64,000 bases of DNA, taken from contig NZ_QGTM01000003.1 of assembly GCF_003182195.1 (NCBI RefSeq), forward strand, positions 167,847 to 231,846. Direction: 5' to 3'. Shown here in pieces: positions 24,180 to 33,232 of the stretch. The position numbers and the translations under genes were made by a program. This DNA comes from Halomonas sp. A11-A (GTDB taxonomy: Bacteria > Pseudomonadota > Gammaproteobacteria > Pseudomonadales > Halomonadaceae). How positions within the stretch are numbered: the stretch's first letter is position 1; each line of letters starts with the position of its first letter. The notes beneath the pieces are model-generated. The model searched no databases. It saw nothing but the letters and a program-made list of their open reading frames with translations, and was not told the DNA's origin.

Positions 24180-25250
24180 GTGAGCCGCTATATCCTGCGC
24201 CGCCTGCTGCTGATGATCCCGACCCTGATCGGCATCATGCTGCTCAACTTCATCATCGTGCAGGCCGCCCCGGGCGGGCCCATCGACCAGATGCTGGCCC
24301 GCTTCGAGGGCGCCGACGCCATGGCCAGCACCCGGCTCGAGGCCGGCGGCGAGGTGATGGTGCGCGACGAGTCCCGCGGGGCACGGGGCATCGACCCCCG
24401 CTTCATCGAGCAGCTCGAGGCGCAGTTCGGCTTCGACCAGCCCGCCCACGTGCGCTTCCTCGGCATGATGCGCGACTACGCCACCTTCGACTTCGGCACA
24501 AGCTTCTTCCGCGACCGACCGGTGGTGGAGCTGATGATCGAACGGCTGCCGGTGTCGATCTCCCTGGGGCTCTGGACCACCCTGCTGGTCTACCTGATCT
24601 CGATCCCGCTCGGCATCCGCAAGGCGCTCCATCACGGCTCGCGCTTCGACGTCTGGACCTCGGGGCTGGTGATCGTCGGCTACGCCATCCCGGGCTTTCT
24701 CTTCGCGATACTTCTGATCGTGCTCTTCGCCGGGGGCAGCTACTGGGACCTCTTCCCGCTGCGCGGGCTCACCTCGCCGGACTTCCACGAGCTCTCCACC
24801 TGGGGCAAGGTAAAGGACTACGCCTGGCACATCACCCTGCCGGTGGTGGCGATGACCATCGGCAGTTTCGCCACCCTCACCATGCTGACCAAGAACAGCT
24901 TCCTCGACGAGATCCACAAACAGTACGTGCTGACCGCCCGGGCCAAGGGGGCGAGTGACGCCGGCGTGCTCTATGGTCACGTCTTCCGCAACGCCATGCT
25001 GATCATCATCGCCGGCCTGCCAGGCGCCTTGATCGCCATCTTCTTCACCGGGTCGCTCTTGATCGAGGTGATCTTCTCGCTGGAGGGACTGGGGCTGCTC
25101 GGCTTCGAGGCGGTGATGCAGCGCGACTACCCGGTAATCTTCGGCACGCTGTACCTGTACACGCTGATCGGCCTGCTGCTGAAGCTGGTCTCCGATCTGA
25201 CCTATGTGTGGGTGGACCCGCGCATCGACTTCGAGACGAGGGAGTCCTGA
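24180..25250 (+). CDS. yejB: Peptide ABC transporter permease YejB
   Basis: Inner-membrane permease of the Yej importer, 356 residues with six helices. It starts with GTG ([20 protein letters not shown]). A YejB-type insertion of about 60 residues lies between helices 1 and 2. The EAA loop that contacts the ATPase is visible in [25 protein letters not shown]. The gene follows yejA by 81 bases and precedes yejE by 4. Confidence 0.93.
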   Translation: MSRYILRRLLLMIPTLIGIMLLNFIIVQAAPGGPIDQMLARFEGADAMASTRLEAGGEVMVRDESRGARGIDPRFIEQLEAQFGFDQPAHVRFLGMMRDYATFDFGTSFFRDRPVVELMIERLPVSISLGLWTTLLVYLISIPLGIRKALHHGSRFDVWTSGLVIVGYAIPGFLFAILLIVLFAGGSYWDLFPLRGLTSPDFHELSTWGKVKDYAWHITLPVVAMTIGSFATLTMLTKNSFLDEIHKQYVLTARAKGASDAGVLYGHVFRNAMLIIIAGLPGALIAIFFTGSLLIEVIFSLEGLGLLGFEAVMQRDYPVIFGTLYLYTLIGLLLKLVSDLTYVWVDPRIDFETRES

Positions 25251-25254
25251 GCCG

Positions 25255-26331
25255 ATGGCCACCAAGTTCAAGGTGTCACCGATCACCCGCCGCCGCCTGG
25301 CGGTGTTCAAGGCCAACCGCCGCGCCCGGGTCTCGCTCTGGGTGTTCCTGGCGCTCTTCGTGGTGAGCCTCGGCGCCGAGCTGATCGCCAACGACAAGCC
25401 ACTGGTGATGCGCTACGACGGCCAGTGGTATGTGCCGCTGCTGGTCGACTACCCGGAGACCGAGTTCGGCGGTTTCCTGCCCACCACCGCCGACTATCAC
25501 GACCCCTTCGTCCAGGCGCAGATCGCCGAGCACGGCTGGGCGCTGTGGCCGCCGATCCCCTTCTCCTACCAGACCCTGGACATGCAGATGATGCGCCCGT
25601 CGCCGGCGCCGCCGGATGGGCGCCACTGGCTCGGCACCGACGACCAGGGGCGCGACGTGATCGCCCGGGTAATCTACGGCTTCAGGCTCTCGGTGGCCTT
25701 CGCCCTGGTGCTCACCGCCGGCTCCCTGGTGATGGGGGTGCTGGTGGGCGGCATCCAGGGCTACTTCGGCGGCAGGACCGACCTGATCGGCCAGCGCTTC
25801 ACCGAAATCTGGTCGGGGCTGCCGGTGCTGTTCCTGCTGATCATCCTGGCGAGCTTCGTGCAGCCCGGCTTCTGGTGGCTGCTCGGCATCATGCTGCTCT
25901 TCTCCTGGCTGGGGCTGGTCGACGTGGTGCGCGCCGAGTTCCTGCGCGCCCGCAACCTGGAGTACGTGCGCGCCGCCAAGGCCATGGGGCTGCCGCCGCG
26001 GCTGATCATGTGGCGCCACGTGCTGCCCAACGCCATGGTGGCCACCCTCACCTTCGTACCCTTTCTCTTCACCGGGGCCATCACCACCCTCACCGCGCTG
26101 GATTTCCTGGGCTTCGGCCTGCCCCCGGGCTCGCCGTCGCTGGGCGAGTTGGTGGCCCAGGGCAAGAATAACCTGCACGCCCCCTGGCTCGGCATCACCG
26201 CCTTCGTCAGTCTGTCGCTGATGCTCTCGCTGCTGGTGTTCATCGGCGAGGGGCTGCGCGACGCCTTCGACCCCCGCCACGTGCGCCATGCCGCCACCCC
26301 GGTGCCCGCCAGGAGCCAGACCGATGCCTGA
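25255..26331 (+). CDS. yejE: Peptide ABC transporter permease YejE
   Basis: Second permease, 358 residues. The N-terminal helix (VSLWVFLALFVVSLGAELIAN) is followed by the YejE periplasmic domain (residues about 45-130, including GTDDQGRDVIARVIYG at its end) and the remaining helices. The EAA loop is YVRAAKAMGLPPRLIMWRHVLPNAM. Start at 25255 is the ATG four bases past the yejB stop. Its stop overlaps yejF by eight bases. Confidence 0.93.
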   Translation: MATKFKVSPITRRRLAVFKANRRARVSLWVFLALFVVSLGAELIANDKPLVMRYDGQWYVPLLVDYPETEFGGFLPTTADYHDPFVQAQIAEHGWALWPPIPFSYQTLDMQMMRPSPAPPDGRHWLGTDDQGRDVIARVIYGFRLSVAFALVLTAGSLVMGVLVGGIQGYFGGRTDLIGQRFTEIWSGLPVLFLLIILASFVQPGFWWLLGIMLLFSWLGLVDVVRAEFLRARNLEYVRAAKAMGLPPRLIMWRHVLPNAMVATLTFVPFLFTGAITTLTALDFLGFGLPPGSPSLGELVAQGKNNLHAPWLGITAFVSLSLMLSLLVFIGEGLRDAFDPRHVRHAATPVPARSQTDA

Positions 26332-27928
26332 TGCCCCGTCCCGCTCCCCGCTGCTGCACCTCGAGGAGTTCTCCGTCGCCTTCGACGGCGTCACCGTGCT
26401 GGACCGCCTCACGCTCACCGTGAACCGTGGCGAGACCCTGGCCCTGGTGGGCGAATCCGGCTCCGGCAAGTCGGTCTCGGCGCTGGGCGCCATGGACCTG
26501 CTGCCGGGCAACGCCGCGGTCAGCGGCGAGCGCCGGCTCGGCGACACCGACCTTGGCCGCCTGAAACGCCGCGACTGGCAGGGGCTACGCGGCGGCCGGG
26601 TGGGCTTCGTCTTCCAGGAGCCGATGACCTCGCTCAACCCGCTGCATACCGTGGGCAAGCAGATCGGCGAAACCCTGCGCCTGCACCAGGGGCTCTCGGG
26701 GCGGGCCGCCCACGCTCGCATCATCGAGCTGCTTGGCCAGGTGAAGCTGCCGCGCCCCGAGGAGCTGATCGACGCCTGGCCCCACCAGCTCTCCGGCGGG
26801 CAGCGCCAGCGGGTGATGATCGCCATGGCCATCGCCAACGACCCGGAGCTCCTGATCGCCGACGAGCCCACCACGGCGCTCGACGTCACCGTGCAGCAGG
26901 AGATCCTGGCACTGCTCGCCGAGCTGCGCGACCGCCACGGCATGGGCATGCTCTTCATCACCCACGACCTCAACCTGGTACGCCGCCACGCCGACCGTGT
27001 CTGCGTGCTCTACCAGGGGCGCGAGCAGGAGACCGGGCCGGTGGCTCGGGTCTTCGACGCGCCTTCCAGCGCCTACACTCGCACCCTGCTCGACGCCGAG
27101 CCCGTGGGGCGCCCGGGGCCGGTGCCCCGGGGTGCCCCCTTGATCAGCGCCTCCGGCCTCGGGGTCAGCTTCCAGCGCCCCAAGAAGCTCTTCATGAAGC
27201 GCCCGCCGGCCTTCGAGGCGGTCAGGCCGCTCGCGCTCACCCTGGCGCCGGGGGAGACCCTCGGCATCGTCGGCGAGTCGGGCTCCGGCAAGACGACGCT
27301 AGCGCTGGCGCTGCTGCGCCTCACCCAGAGTCGCGGCGAGATCGCCTTCGGCGACACCCGCCTCGATACCCTGACCGGCGCCGCCCTGCGCCGCATGCGC
27401 CAGCGCTTCCAGATCGTCTTCCAGGACCCCTTCGGCTCACTCTCCCCTCGCCTGCCGGTCTCCGAGATCGTCAGCGAGGGGCTGCGCTTCCACCACCCCG
27501 AGCTATCCCCCGACGAGGTCGCCCGCCGCGTGGCCGCCACGCTTACCGAGGTGGGGCTGCCCGCGGACTGCGCCGACCGCTACCCCCACGAATTCTCCGG
27601 CGGCCAGCGCCAGCGCATCGCCGTGGCCCGGGCGATCATCCTCGAGCCCGAGCTGCTGGTGCTCGACGAGCCCACCTCGGCGCTGGACCGCACCGTGCAG
27701 AAGCAGCTGGTGGCGCTCTTGCGCGACCTCCAGGCCCGCCGCGGCCTGAGCTACCTCTTCATCAGCCACGACCTCGCCGTGGTGCGCGCCATGGCGCACC
27801 GCATCATGGTGCTCAAGGAGGGGGAAGTGGTGGAGAGCGGCGACTGCCTCGCGGTGCTGGAGAACCCGAGCAGCGACTACACCCGGGCACTGGTGGCCGC
27901 GGCGGGGCTGGCGCCGCGGGTAGGATGA
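26324..27928 (+). CDS. yejF: Peptide ABC transporter ATPase YejF (fused double NBD)
   Basis: Energises the Yej importer. The 534-residue protein has two ATP-binding domains in tandem: Walker A GESGSGKSV and GESGSGKTT, signatures LSGGQRQRV and FSGGQRQRI, and Walker B sequences LIADEPTTALD and LVLDEPTSALD. Start at 26324 has AGGAG upstream and overlaps the yejE end. Both sites look catalytically complete. Confidence 0.94.
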   Translation: MPDAPSRSPLLHLEEFSVAFDGVTVLDRLTLTVNRGETLALVGESGSGKSVSALGAMDLLPGNAAVSGERRLGDTDLGRLKRRDWQGLRGGRVGFVFQEPMTSLNPLHTVGKQIGETLRLHQGLSGRAAHARIIELLGQVKLPRPEELIDAWPHQLSGGQRQRVMIAMAIANDPELLIADEPTTALDVTVQQEILALLAELRDRHGMGMLFITHDLNLVRRHADRVCVLYQGREQETGPVARVFDAPSSAYTRTLLDAEPVGRPGPVPRGAPLISASGLGVSFQRPKKLFMKRPPAFEAVRPLALTLAPGETLGIVGESGSGKTTLALALLRLTQSRGEIAFGDTRLDTLTGAALRRMRQRFQIVFQDPFGSLSPRLPVSEIVSEGLRFHHPELSPDEVARRVAATLTEVGLPADCADRYPHEFSGGQRQRIAVARAIILEPELLVLDEPTSALDRTVQKQLVALLRDLQARRGLSYLFISHDLAVVRAMAHRIMVLKEGEVVESGDCLAVLENPSSDYTRALVAAAGLAPRVG

Positions 27929-27936
27929 CTCGCCAA

Positions 27937-28215
27937 TTATCCTCCGGAGGGGATAGTGCTCGCCGGCCTGCAGAGAGGCGCCTGGCCCCTACGGAAGTGA
28001 ACCATCAGTCCCACCCACGCCGGCACGAAGAGCAGGGTCAGGTAGCGCAGCAGTCCCTCGCCGGTGAGCCGCAGGCTCCTGGGCACCTTGCCCCGCACCA
28101 TCAACCCGATCAGCAGGATCACCATGCCGATGACTGGCCCCGGAATCGGCAGCGTCAGTCCCCTGGCGATCACCTCGCCCAGGAACTGGCAGGTAAGCAG
28201 CACACTCATTCCCAT
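27937..28215 (-). pseudogene. Truncated CidA/LrgA holin-like gene
   Basis: The first 70 residues are a good CidA/LrgA match: LTCQFLGEVIARGLTLPIPGPVIGMVILLIGL, RGKVPRSLRLTGEGLLRYL and FVPAWVGLMVHF (parts cited). The last helix, present in full homologues, is replaced by RRGQAPLCRPASTIPSGG, an unrelated hydrophilic end beside the yejF stop. The partner gene (LrgB/CidB) that always accompanies functional pairs is absent. Both observations point to loss of function by a deletion at the 27.95-kb side. The start is 28215 or 28209. Confidence 0.6.
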
Positions 28216-28238
28216 GATCAACGGTATCCTGCACCTCC

Positions 28239-28327
28239 GGCGGCCGACACACTTAACGACGACGTGACGCGGGCGATGGCGCCGCACGTCAGCCACTCAC
28301 CCGCTCGCCACGCTGGCGGCCGACACA
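28239..28327. repeat. 13-bp direct repeat upstream of the cidA remnant
   Basis: GGCGGCCGACACA occurs at 28239-28251 and again at 28315-28327, 76 bases apart, in the non-coding gap between the cidA remnant and the DksA-like gene. It may mark a past duplication or insertion scar; nothing else is evident in this gap. Confidence 0.45.
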
Positions 28328-28353
28328 AGCGCCACACCGTCACACGGACTACC

Positions 28354-28620
28354 TCAGCGCAGCTGGCTGTCCTTGCTGCCCCTGCGGTTGTAACCCGCCG
28401 AGGCGCCCTGTCGCTTGTCGCGCTCCGTCTGGCAGGCGACACACAGGCGCACACCGGGGATCGCCTCACGACGCGCCTGGGGTATCGCCTCACCGCATTC
28501 CTCGCAGTGCGACAGGCTCTCGCCTCGGGGAAGCCGACTGCGTGCCTGCTCGATGGCGTCCTCCACGCTGGCATCGATCTGCTCCTGAACCGCTCCATCC
28601 CTGCTCCATCCACCTGCCAT
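28354..28620 (-). CDS. DksA/TraR-type C4 zinc-finger protein, YbiI-like
   Basis: An 88-residue protein with a C4 zinc finger (CEECGEAIPQARREAIPGVRLCVAC pattern) preceded by a short helical segment (EQIDASVEDAIEQARSRL). It resembles YbiI, a small DksA/TraR homologue without the long coiled coil, possibly an RNA-polymerase accessory factor. The ATG at 28620 (MAGGWSRDG) begins the conserved part; the longer upstream frame is not family-like and runs toward tRNA-Pro promoter DNA. Role is unproven. Confidence 0.8.
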   Translation of the reverse strand: MAGGWSRDGAVQEQIDASVEDAIEQARSRLPRGESLSHCEECGEAIPQARREAIPGVRLCVACQTERDKRQGASAGYNRRGSKDSQLR

Positions 28621-28895
28621 CTCAACACCCTCCTCGGCCTTGACGACCGTCACGGTCAGGGCACCCCGCACGGCCACGCACCGCCTCGGCGCCTGGTCTT
28701 TCGAGCGAGGCCCTGCACACCACACCATCACTACCTGCACCTTAGCATAGTGCATCGCGCTGGCCGGCCACAGCCCCAAGGGCCAAGCGATTGATAAGAA
28801 AGTGCAAAAGGGGCTTTTCATTTGCCGAGGAAAGCGCTAGTATACGCCTCGTTCTCGGGGCACGGGCCGCACGGCCAGGAACCGAGAAACAGAGT

Positions 28896-28972
28896 CGGAG
28901 CGTGGCGCAGCTTGGTAGCGCGTTGCAATGGGGTTGCAAAGGTCGCAGGTTCGAATCCTGTCGCTCCGACCA
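28896..28972 (+). tRNA. tRNA-Pro (anticodon GGG)
   Basis: A 77-base tRNA. Acceptor CGGAGCG pairs with CGCTCCG (28962-28968), then A and encoded CCA (28970-28972). The anticodon stem TTGCA/TGCAA encloses ATGGGGT, giving anticodon GGG. D arm GCGCAGCTTGGTAGCGC and T arm CAGGTTCGAATCCTG are normal. A strong terminator follows. Confidence 0.96.
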
Positions 28973-28984
28973 CTTAACATCGAG

Positions 28985-29022
28985 AAAACGCCGCTCAGGG
29001 TCACACCGAAGCGGCGTTTTTT
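28985..29022 (+). terminator. Terminator after tRNA-Pro
   Basis: AAAACGCCGCT at 28985-28995 pairs with AGCGGCGTTTT at 29010-29020, followed by two more T residues. Its overlap with the region before 29025 argues against that ATG as the start of the next gene. Confidence 0.85.
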
Positions 29023-29063
29023 GTATGCTCACCACTCGTCCTCATCACTCCGTGCTACCACCC

Positions 29064-29729
29064 ATGCTCACTCGCTCGTTCAAGCTCCTTGCACTCTCCC
29101 CGCTGGCCCTGCTGGTTGCCGCCGGCCCTGCCGTCGCGTCGCTGATCGACACGACGGAGCCGCCGTCGAGCGGCGTGGCGAGCTCGCCGGGGCAGCACTT
29201 CCTGGATGACGTCGATACCGGAATCAGCCTGCTGCCCGTCGAGGATGGGCGGGTGTGGCTGCACATCAGCGTGAAGGACCGCACCCTCTCCGTGGTACGC
29301 GGTCGGCACGTGATCCATGAGATCCCCCACTTCGCCATCGGCATCAATGGCGCCGTCAACCTGCGCACCCGCGGCAGCGCCATGACGCCGAAGGGGGAGT
29401 TCCGGGTCGAGCGGATCAACCCCAACAGCCAGTACGCCACCTTCATCGGCATCAACTACCCGAACCCACGGGTGGCCGACCAGGCCTTGTCGGAGGGGCT
29501 GATCACCGAGGAGGAGGCCGAGCGGATTCGTCGCTACTACCAGCAGCACCGCCTCTCCTACCCCAACACCACCCTGGGGGGCCATATCGGCATCCATGGC
29601 CTCGGCAACCGCGACCCCTTCCTGAACCAGCGGGTCGACTGGACCGAAGGCTGCCTGGCCGTCGAGAATGACCAGGTGCGTCTGCTCCACTCGCTGGTGG
29701 AGATCGATACGCCGGTGCTGATCCAGTAA
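29064..29729 (+). CDS. L,D-transpeptidase (YkuD domain), exported
   Basis: Periplasmic enzyme of 221 residues that can form 3-3 peptidoglycan cross-links or attach proteins to peptidoglycan. The ATG at 29064 begins a signal peptide (LLALSPLALLVAAGPAVA); an ATG at 29025 lies in the preceding terminator. The YkuD active site is complete: GGHIGIHGLG followed by WTEGCLAVEN, with the catalytic cysteine. The substrate loop TPKGEFRVERINPNSQYATFIGINYPNP is typical. It has no PG-binding domain. Confidence 0.88.
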   Translation: MLTRSFKLLALSPLALLVAAGPAVASLIDTTEPPSSGVASSPGQHFLDDVDTGISLLPVEDGRVWLHISVKDRTLSVVRGRHVIHEIPHFAIGINGAVNLRTRGSAMTPKGEFRVERINPNSQYATFIGINYPNPRVADQALSEGLITEEEAERIRRYYQQHRLSYPNTTLGGHIGIHGLGNRDPFLNQRVDWTEGCLAVENDQVRLLHSLVEIDTPVLIQ

Positions 29730-29935
29730 TCCTGCACGATCAGCCTGCCGTGGCCTGGGTGGGGCCGCGCGCCGGCGGCGAGCCCGGCCTGCGCTACCGC
29801 TCGGTACGCCGACAGGATGCTACCTGCTGGGCCCTGCTCACCCCCAGCCGGGTCGCTGGCATCGTCCAGGCCTGCCATCTGGAGATGATCTGGAACGGCA
29901 CCCTGACCGAGGTGAACCAGCTCAGCGCCCGCTAA
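29730..29935 (+). pseudogene. C-terminal remnant of a RES-domain (toxin-type) protein
   Basis: The frame from the ldt stop reads GEPGLRYRSVRRQDATCWALL then HLEMIWNGTLTEV, which resembles the C-terminal end of RES-domain toxins (pattern G..YPSVR...G.C.ALF.P...., then HL...W+G). Only about 65 residues remain of the usual 150-220, and the N-terminal catalytic half is missing. No Xre antitoxin is adjacent. A GTG at 29750 could begin a 61-residue peptide, but a decayed gene is more likely. Identification rests on pattern similarity. Confidence 0.5.
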
Positions 29936-29968
29936 TGCGTGCCTCGCCCCAGAACGATCACGGCCCGC

Positions 29969-31393
29969 TTATCGCTCCCGGGCGTCTGCCGGCGAGGGCT
30001 CGGCAGCGGGCTGCGTGGCCGCGCCCACCTCGAGCCCTGCGCGCTCCACGAGCTCGGCGGGCAGCTCCTTCTTGACCGCCACGCCCAGCTCCTGGAACTC
30101 GCTGGCCTGCTTGATCAGGTTGCCGCGGCCATTGACCAGCTGGCCCAGCGCGCGGTCGTAGCTCTCCCGGGCGCCGTCGAGCTTGCGCCCCACGTCCTGC
30201 ATGCTCTCCAGAAAGGAGCCCAGCTTGTGGTAGAAGCGCTCCGCCTTCCTGGCAAGCTCAGCGCTGTGGCGGCTCTGATTCTCGAAGCGCCACAGCTGGC
30301 CGACGATATTCAGGCTGGTGAGCAGCGTGGTGGGCGTGGCCACCAGCACGTTGCGCTCGATGGCGCGCTGGTAGAGGGTGCCGTCGTGGCGCAGCGCCTC
30401 GATATAGGCCGATTCCACCGGGATGAACATGATCACCACCTCCGGTGAGTTGAGCCCCGGCAGATCGTAGTAGTGCTTGTCGGCCAGCTCCTCGATGCGC
30501 GCGCCCACCGCCCGGGCGTGAGCCGCCAGTGACGTCTGACGAGTCAGCTCATCCTCGGCGTTGACGTACTCCAGGTAGGCGGCAAGCGAGGTCTTGGCGT
30601 CGATCACCAGGTGGCGCCCCTGGGGCAGGTAGACCAGCACATCCGGGCGGCGCTTGCCCTCCTCGGTGGTGAAGCTCCTCTCGCGCTGGTAGTCCTGCCC
30701 CGGGCGCAGGCCCGCGCTGTCCAGCACGTTCTCCAGCATCAGCTCGCCCCAGTTGCCCTGCACCTTCTTCTGCCCCTTGAGCGCCTCGGTGAGCCGCGCC
30801 GCCTGGTCGGTGATGTCACGGTTGAGCTGCTGGAGGTGCCTGAGCTCGGTGGTGAGGCTGGCCCGCTGGGCGGTCTCCTGGGTATGCAGGGTCTCCACCT
30901 TCTCGCGAAAGCCCTTCATCTCCTCCTGGAAGGGCTTGAGCAACCCCAGCAGGTTGCGCTCGGAGAGCGACGAGAAGGCCTTGCCCTTCTGCTCGAGCAG
31001 TTCGTTGGCGAGGTTCTCGAACTCCACCCTGAGCTGCTGCTTGCTCTGCTCCATCCAGGCCAGCTGGCGGCTGAAGCTCGCCTCCTTCTCCTCCAGGCGG
31101 CTGGTCAGCTCGCCGTGGGTCTGCTTCAGGGCGTAGTAGGCCTCGCGGAAACGCTCGAGCTCCTGCGCCCGGGCCGCCACGATTTCCCGCTGGGTCTCCA
31201 CCTCCCCCTCGGCCACCTGCAGCGCCACCGCCTGCTCGCGGGCCTCCAGCTGTTGGGCATGCAGCTCGGCGCGGGTGGCATCGAGCGCGCGGCGGGCCGC
31301 CTTGAGCCCGCCCCGACCCAGGGCGAAGCCCCCTCCCGCACCAAGCAGGAGAGCAACCAGGACGATGAGGATGAGTTCCAGGTCGAGAGGCAT
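29969..31393 (-). CDS. rmuC: DNA recombination protein RmuC
   Basis: A 474-residue protein linked to limiting inversions and genome rearrangement. An N-terminal membrane helix (LILIVLVALLLGAGGGFALG) leads into a coiled coil (residues about 30-190). The RmuC nuclease-like domain follows: NWGELMLENVLDSAGL, RRPDVLVYLPQGRHLVIDAKTSL (a PD-(D/E)XK-like DxK pattern; cited in part) and EVVIMFIPVESAYIEAL. GGAG lies seven bases before the ATG. Monocistronic. Confidence 0.93.
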   Translation of the reverse strand: MPLDLELILIVLVALLLGAGGGFALGRGGLKAARRALDATRAELHAQQLEAREQAVALQVAEGEVETQREIVAARAQELERFREAYYALKQTHGELTSRLEEKEASFSRQLAWMEQSKQQLRVEFENLANELLEQKGKAFSSLSERNLLGLLKPFQEEMKGFREKVETLHTQETAQRASLTTELRHLQQLNRDITDQAARLTEALKGQKKVQGNWGELMLENVLDSAGLRPGQDYQRERSFTTEEGKRRPDVLVYLPQGRHLVIDAKTSLAAYLEYVNAEDELTRQTSLAAHARAVGARIEELADKHYYDLPGLNSPEVVIMFIPVESAYIEALRHDGTLYQRAIERNVLVATPTTLLTSLNIVGQLWRFENQSRHSAELARKAERFYHKLGSFLESMQDVGRKLDGARESYDRALGQLVNGRGNLIKQASEFQELGVAVKKELPAELVERAGLEVGAATQPAAEPSPADARER

Positions 31394-31534
31394 GCAGGGC
31401 TCCGGGGGTGGGCTGGGGTCGGCGGCCTCGTCGATGAGGGCACGCTGACAGTCGATAACAGCGAGTCTACCTGGCAGCAGGCCTCGCTGGCGAAGAGCGG
31501 CCTAGACTAGCCGATTAACTTTACCTATATAAGC

Positions 31535-31553
31535 CAACAATGATTCTTATTGG
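31535..31553 (+). promoter_or_regulatory. Candidate Fur box upstream of sodA
   Basis: CAACAATGATTCTTATTGG resembles the Fur consensus (AATGATAATCATT core) with ATGAT and TTATT retained. It lies about 80 bases before sodA and next to a TATATA-type -10 element (31526-31531). Fur control of sodA is known in enteric bacteria; the match here is imperfect. Confidence 0.4.
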
Positions 31554-31631
31554 CCGTTTCCGGCCGACTCTGCCATGATATCGGGTGATCTTGAAGGAAT
31601 ACCTTTCCCGACGACCGATGGAGGTGCAACC

Positions 31632-32243
31632 ATGCCCCACAGCCTGCCCGATCTTCCCTATGCCTACGATGCCCTGGAGCCCCACATCGATGCGCTGACC
31701 ATGGAGATCCACCACTCCCGGCACCACCAGACCTACGTCAACAATCTCAACGCCGCCCTGAAGGGGACCGGCCTCGAGGAGGTGCCGGTGGACGAACTGC
31801 TGGCCAACCTGGATCGCGTGCCGGCCGACAAGCGCCAGGCGGTGATCAACAACGGCGGTGGCCACTCCAACCACACCATGTTCTGGCAGATGATGTCGCC
31901 CAACGGCGGCGGCGCCCCCAAGGGCAAAGTGGCCGAGGCCATCGATAAGGAGCTCGGCGGCTTCGACGCCTTCAAGGAGGCCTTCACCCAGGCCGCCCTG
32001 GGGCGCTTCGGCAGCGGCTGGGCCTGGCTCTCCGTGACCCCGGAGAAGACGCTGGTGGTGGAGAACACCCTGAACCAGGACAGCCCGATCTCCAACGGCA
32101 ACACCCCGGTGCTGGGCCTGGACGTGTGGGAGCACGCCTACTACCTGAAGTTCCAGAACAAGCGCCCGGACTACGTGGCCGAGTTCTTCAACGTCATCAA
32201 CTGGGACGAGGTGGAGCGCCGCTACCAGGCCGCCATGGCCTGA
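31632..32243 (+). CDS. sodA: Superoxide dismutase, manganese type
   Basis: Converts superoxide to oxygen and peroxide in the cytoplasm; 203 residues. Metal ligands are His27, His81, Asp164 and His168 (in DVWEHAYY). Mn-type identity is indicated by [11 protein letters not shown] with glycine before the His and by Gln149 in NQDSP; Fe enzymes place the glutamine in the former motif. Start at 31632 ([10 protein letters not shown]) fits the family. A 13-bp hairpin terminator follows. Alternative is a cambialistic enzyme. Confidence 0.93.
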   Translation: MPHSLPDLPYAYDALEPHIDALTMEIHHSRHHQTYVNNLNAALKGTGLEEVPVDELLANLDRVPADKRQAVINNGGGHSNHTMFWQMMSPNGGGAPKGKVAEAIDKELGGFDAFKEAFTQAALGRFGSGWAWLSVTPEKTLVVENTLNQDSPISNGNTPVLGLDVWEHAYYLKFQNKRPDYVAEFFNVINWDEVERRYQAAMA

Positions 32244-32287
32244 GCGTCCGTCCCACCCCTGACCCGGCGGTCCATGCCGCCACCCTT

Positions 32288-32316
32288 CATCGCCGCGCCC
32301 CTCGGGTGCGGCGATG
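32288..32316. terminator. Bidirectional terminator between sodA and the SMC operon
   Basis: CATCGCCGCGCCC pairs with GGGTGCGGCGATG (one G-T pair) around a CTC loop. It lies between the convergent sodA and jetD-like genes. Confidence 0.75.
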
Positions 32317-32333
32317 TCGTTGATGGTGTCGGG

Positions 32334-33212
32334 CTATCCCAGCGGCAGCAGCGCCAGCGTCTCGTCGGGGCCGAACCACTGCTGGAGAAGACCGCGCTGC
32401 TCGCCCAGCAGCACGGCCAGGTAGCTGGCCAGCGGATGGCCAGCCGGCAGGCGCGCAGCGTGGTCGCGAAGCGATGCCTGCAGGGGAATCTGATCCGCGG
32501 AGAGCTGCTCGCCGCTGGCCCGGTTCGAGATGAACGCCAGGGGCGGCAGCAGCAGGTGGGTCGCCCCGCTGCTCAAGGCGTTGTGAAGCCCGGCGGCATC
32601 GAAGTCGCCCAGGTAGAGGTGCGGCCTTCCGGTGGCGGACCAGTCGGCGGCCAGGGCGGCGAAGCCGCCGCCATAGTGGCGATCGCCGCGGTAGAGCACC
32701 AGCGGGCGGGACCAGTCGGCCAGCGCCGGTATCGCCGAGTCGACGGCATAGAAGCCATCCAGGTTCTCGACCTGGAGCAGCACGTCGAAGGCCTTCAGGG
32801 CGATCTCCCGGCGGTCGAGGTCGAGGAAGTCCCGGGGCCGGCCCGCGAGACCAGGGCGCGGATCGCCCGCGGGCAGGCTGGCCAGCACGCGCTGCCGGCG
32901 GGGCGCCTCGCGCACGCTCTTGTGCTCGAGATTGCCAAGCCGCGCCTGCTCAGCGCTGGTCAACCCCGCCAGGGCATCCGCGAGGCGGGGATGGCCCAGA
33001 GCGCTCAGGGTATCGTCGATGCGCTCGAGCAGGTCGCGATCCAGGCGCAGCCGGCCATGGGTCAGCCGCGGGCCGGGCTCGATGTCGTGGGCCTCGCACC
33101 AGGCGACGACCTCCTCCACCACTCGGCTGCGGCGCTTGTCGACCTGGGCCATCTGGCGCAGGGCGCGGGCGGCATCGAGCAGCAGGGTGCGGGCGCGGGG
33201 CGAGAGATGCAT
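32334..33212 (-). CDS. jetD: Wadjet/MksG-type toprim nuclease subunit (JetD-like)
   Basis: Last gene of the SMC defence operon; JetD/MksG proteins nick or cut the plasmid DNA extruded by the SMC motor. Of 292 residues, the C-terminal half carries a toprim-like active site: Glu149-Asn150 in LLQVENLDGFYAV and Asp203/Asp205 in YLGDFDAAGLHNAL. The N-terminal region is a short alpha-helical arm (family members of the DUF3322-DUF2220 type are near 400 residues, so this arm is reduced). GGAGG precedes the ATG at 33212. It lies 20 bases after jetA. Confidence 0.78.
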   Translation of the reverse strand: MHLSPRARTLLLDAARALRQMAQVDKRRSRVVEEVVAWCEAHDIEPGPRLTHGRLRLDRDLLERIDDTLSALGHPRLADALAGLTSAEQARLGNLEHKSVREAPRRQRVLASLPAGDPRPGLAGRPRDFLDLDRREIALKAFDVLLQVENLDGFYAVDSAIPALADWSRPLVLYRGDRHYGGGFAALAADWSATGRPHLYLGDFDAAGLHNALSSGATHLLLPPLAFISNRASGEQLSADQIPLQASLRDHAARLPAGHPLASYLAVLLGEQRGLLQQWFGPDETLALLPLG

Positions 33213-33232
33213 GGAACCTCCGGTGGGCTGAT

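Noticed and set aside
28791..29063. Extended start for the L,D-transpeptidase frame
   Set aside because: It would run through tRNA-Pro and its terminator; the signal peptide begins at 29064.
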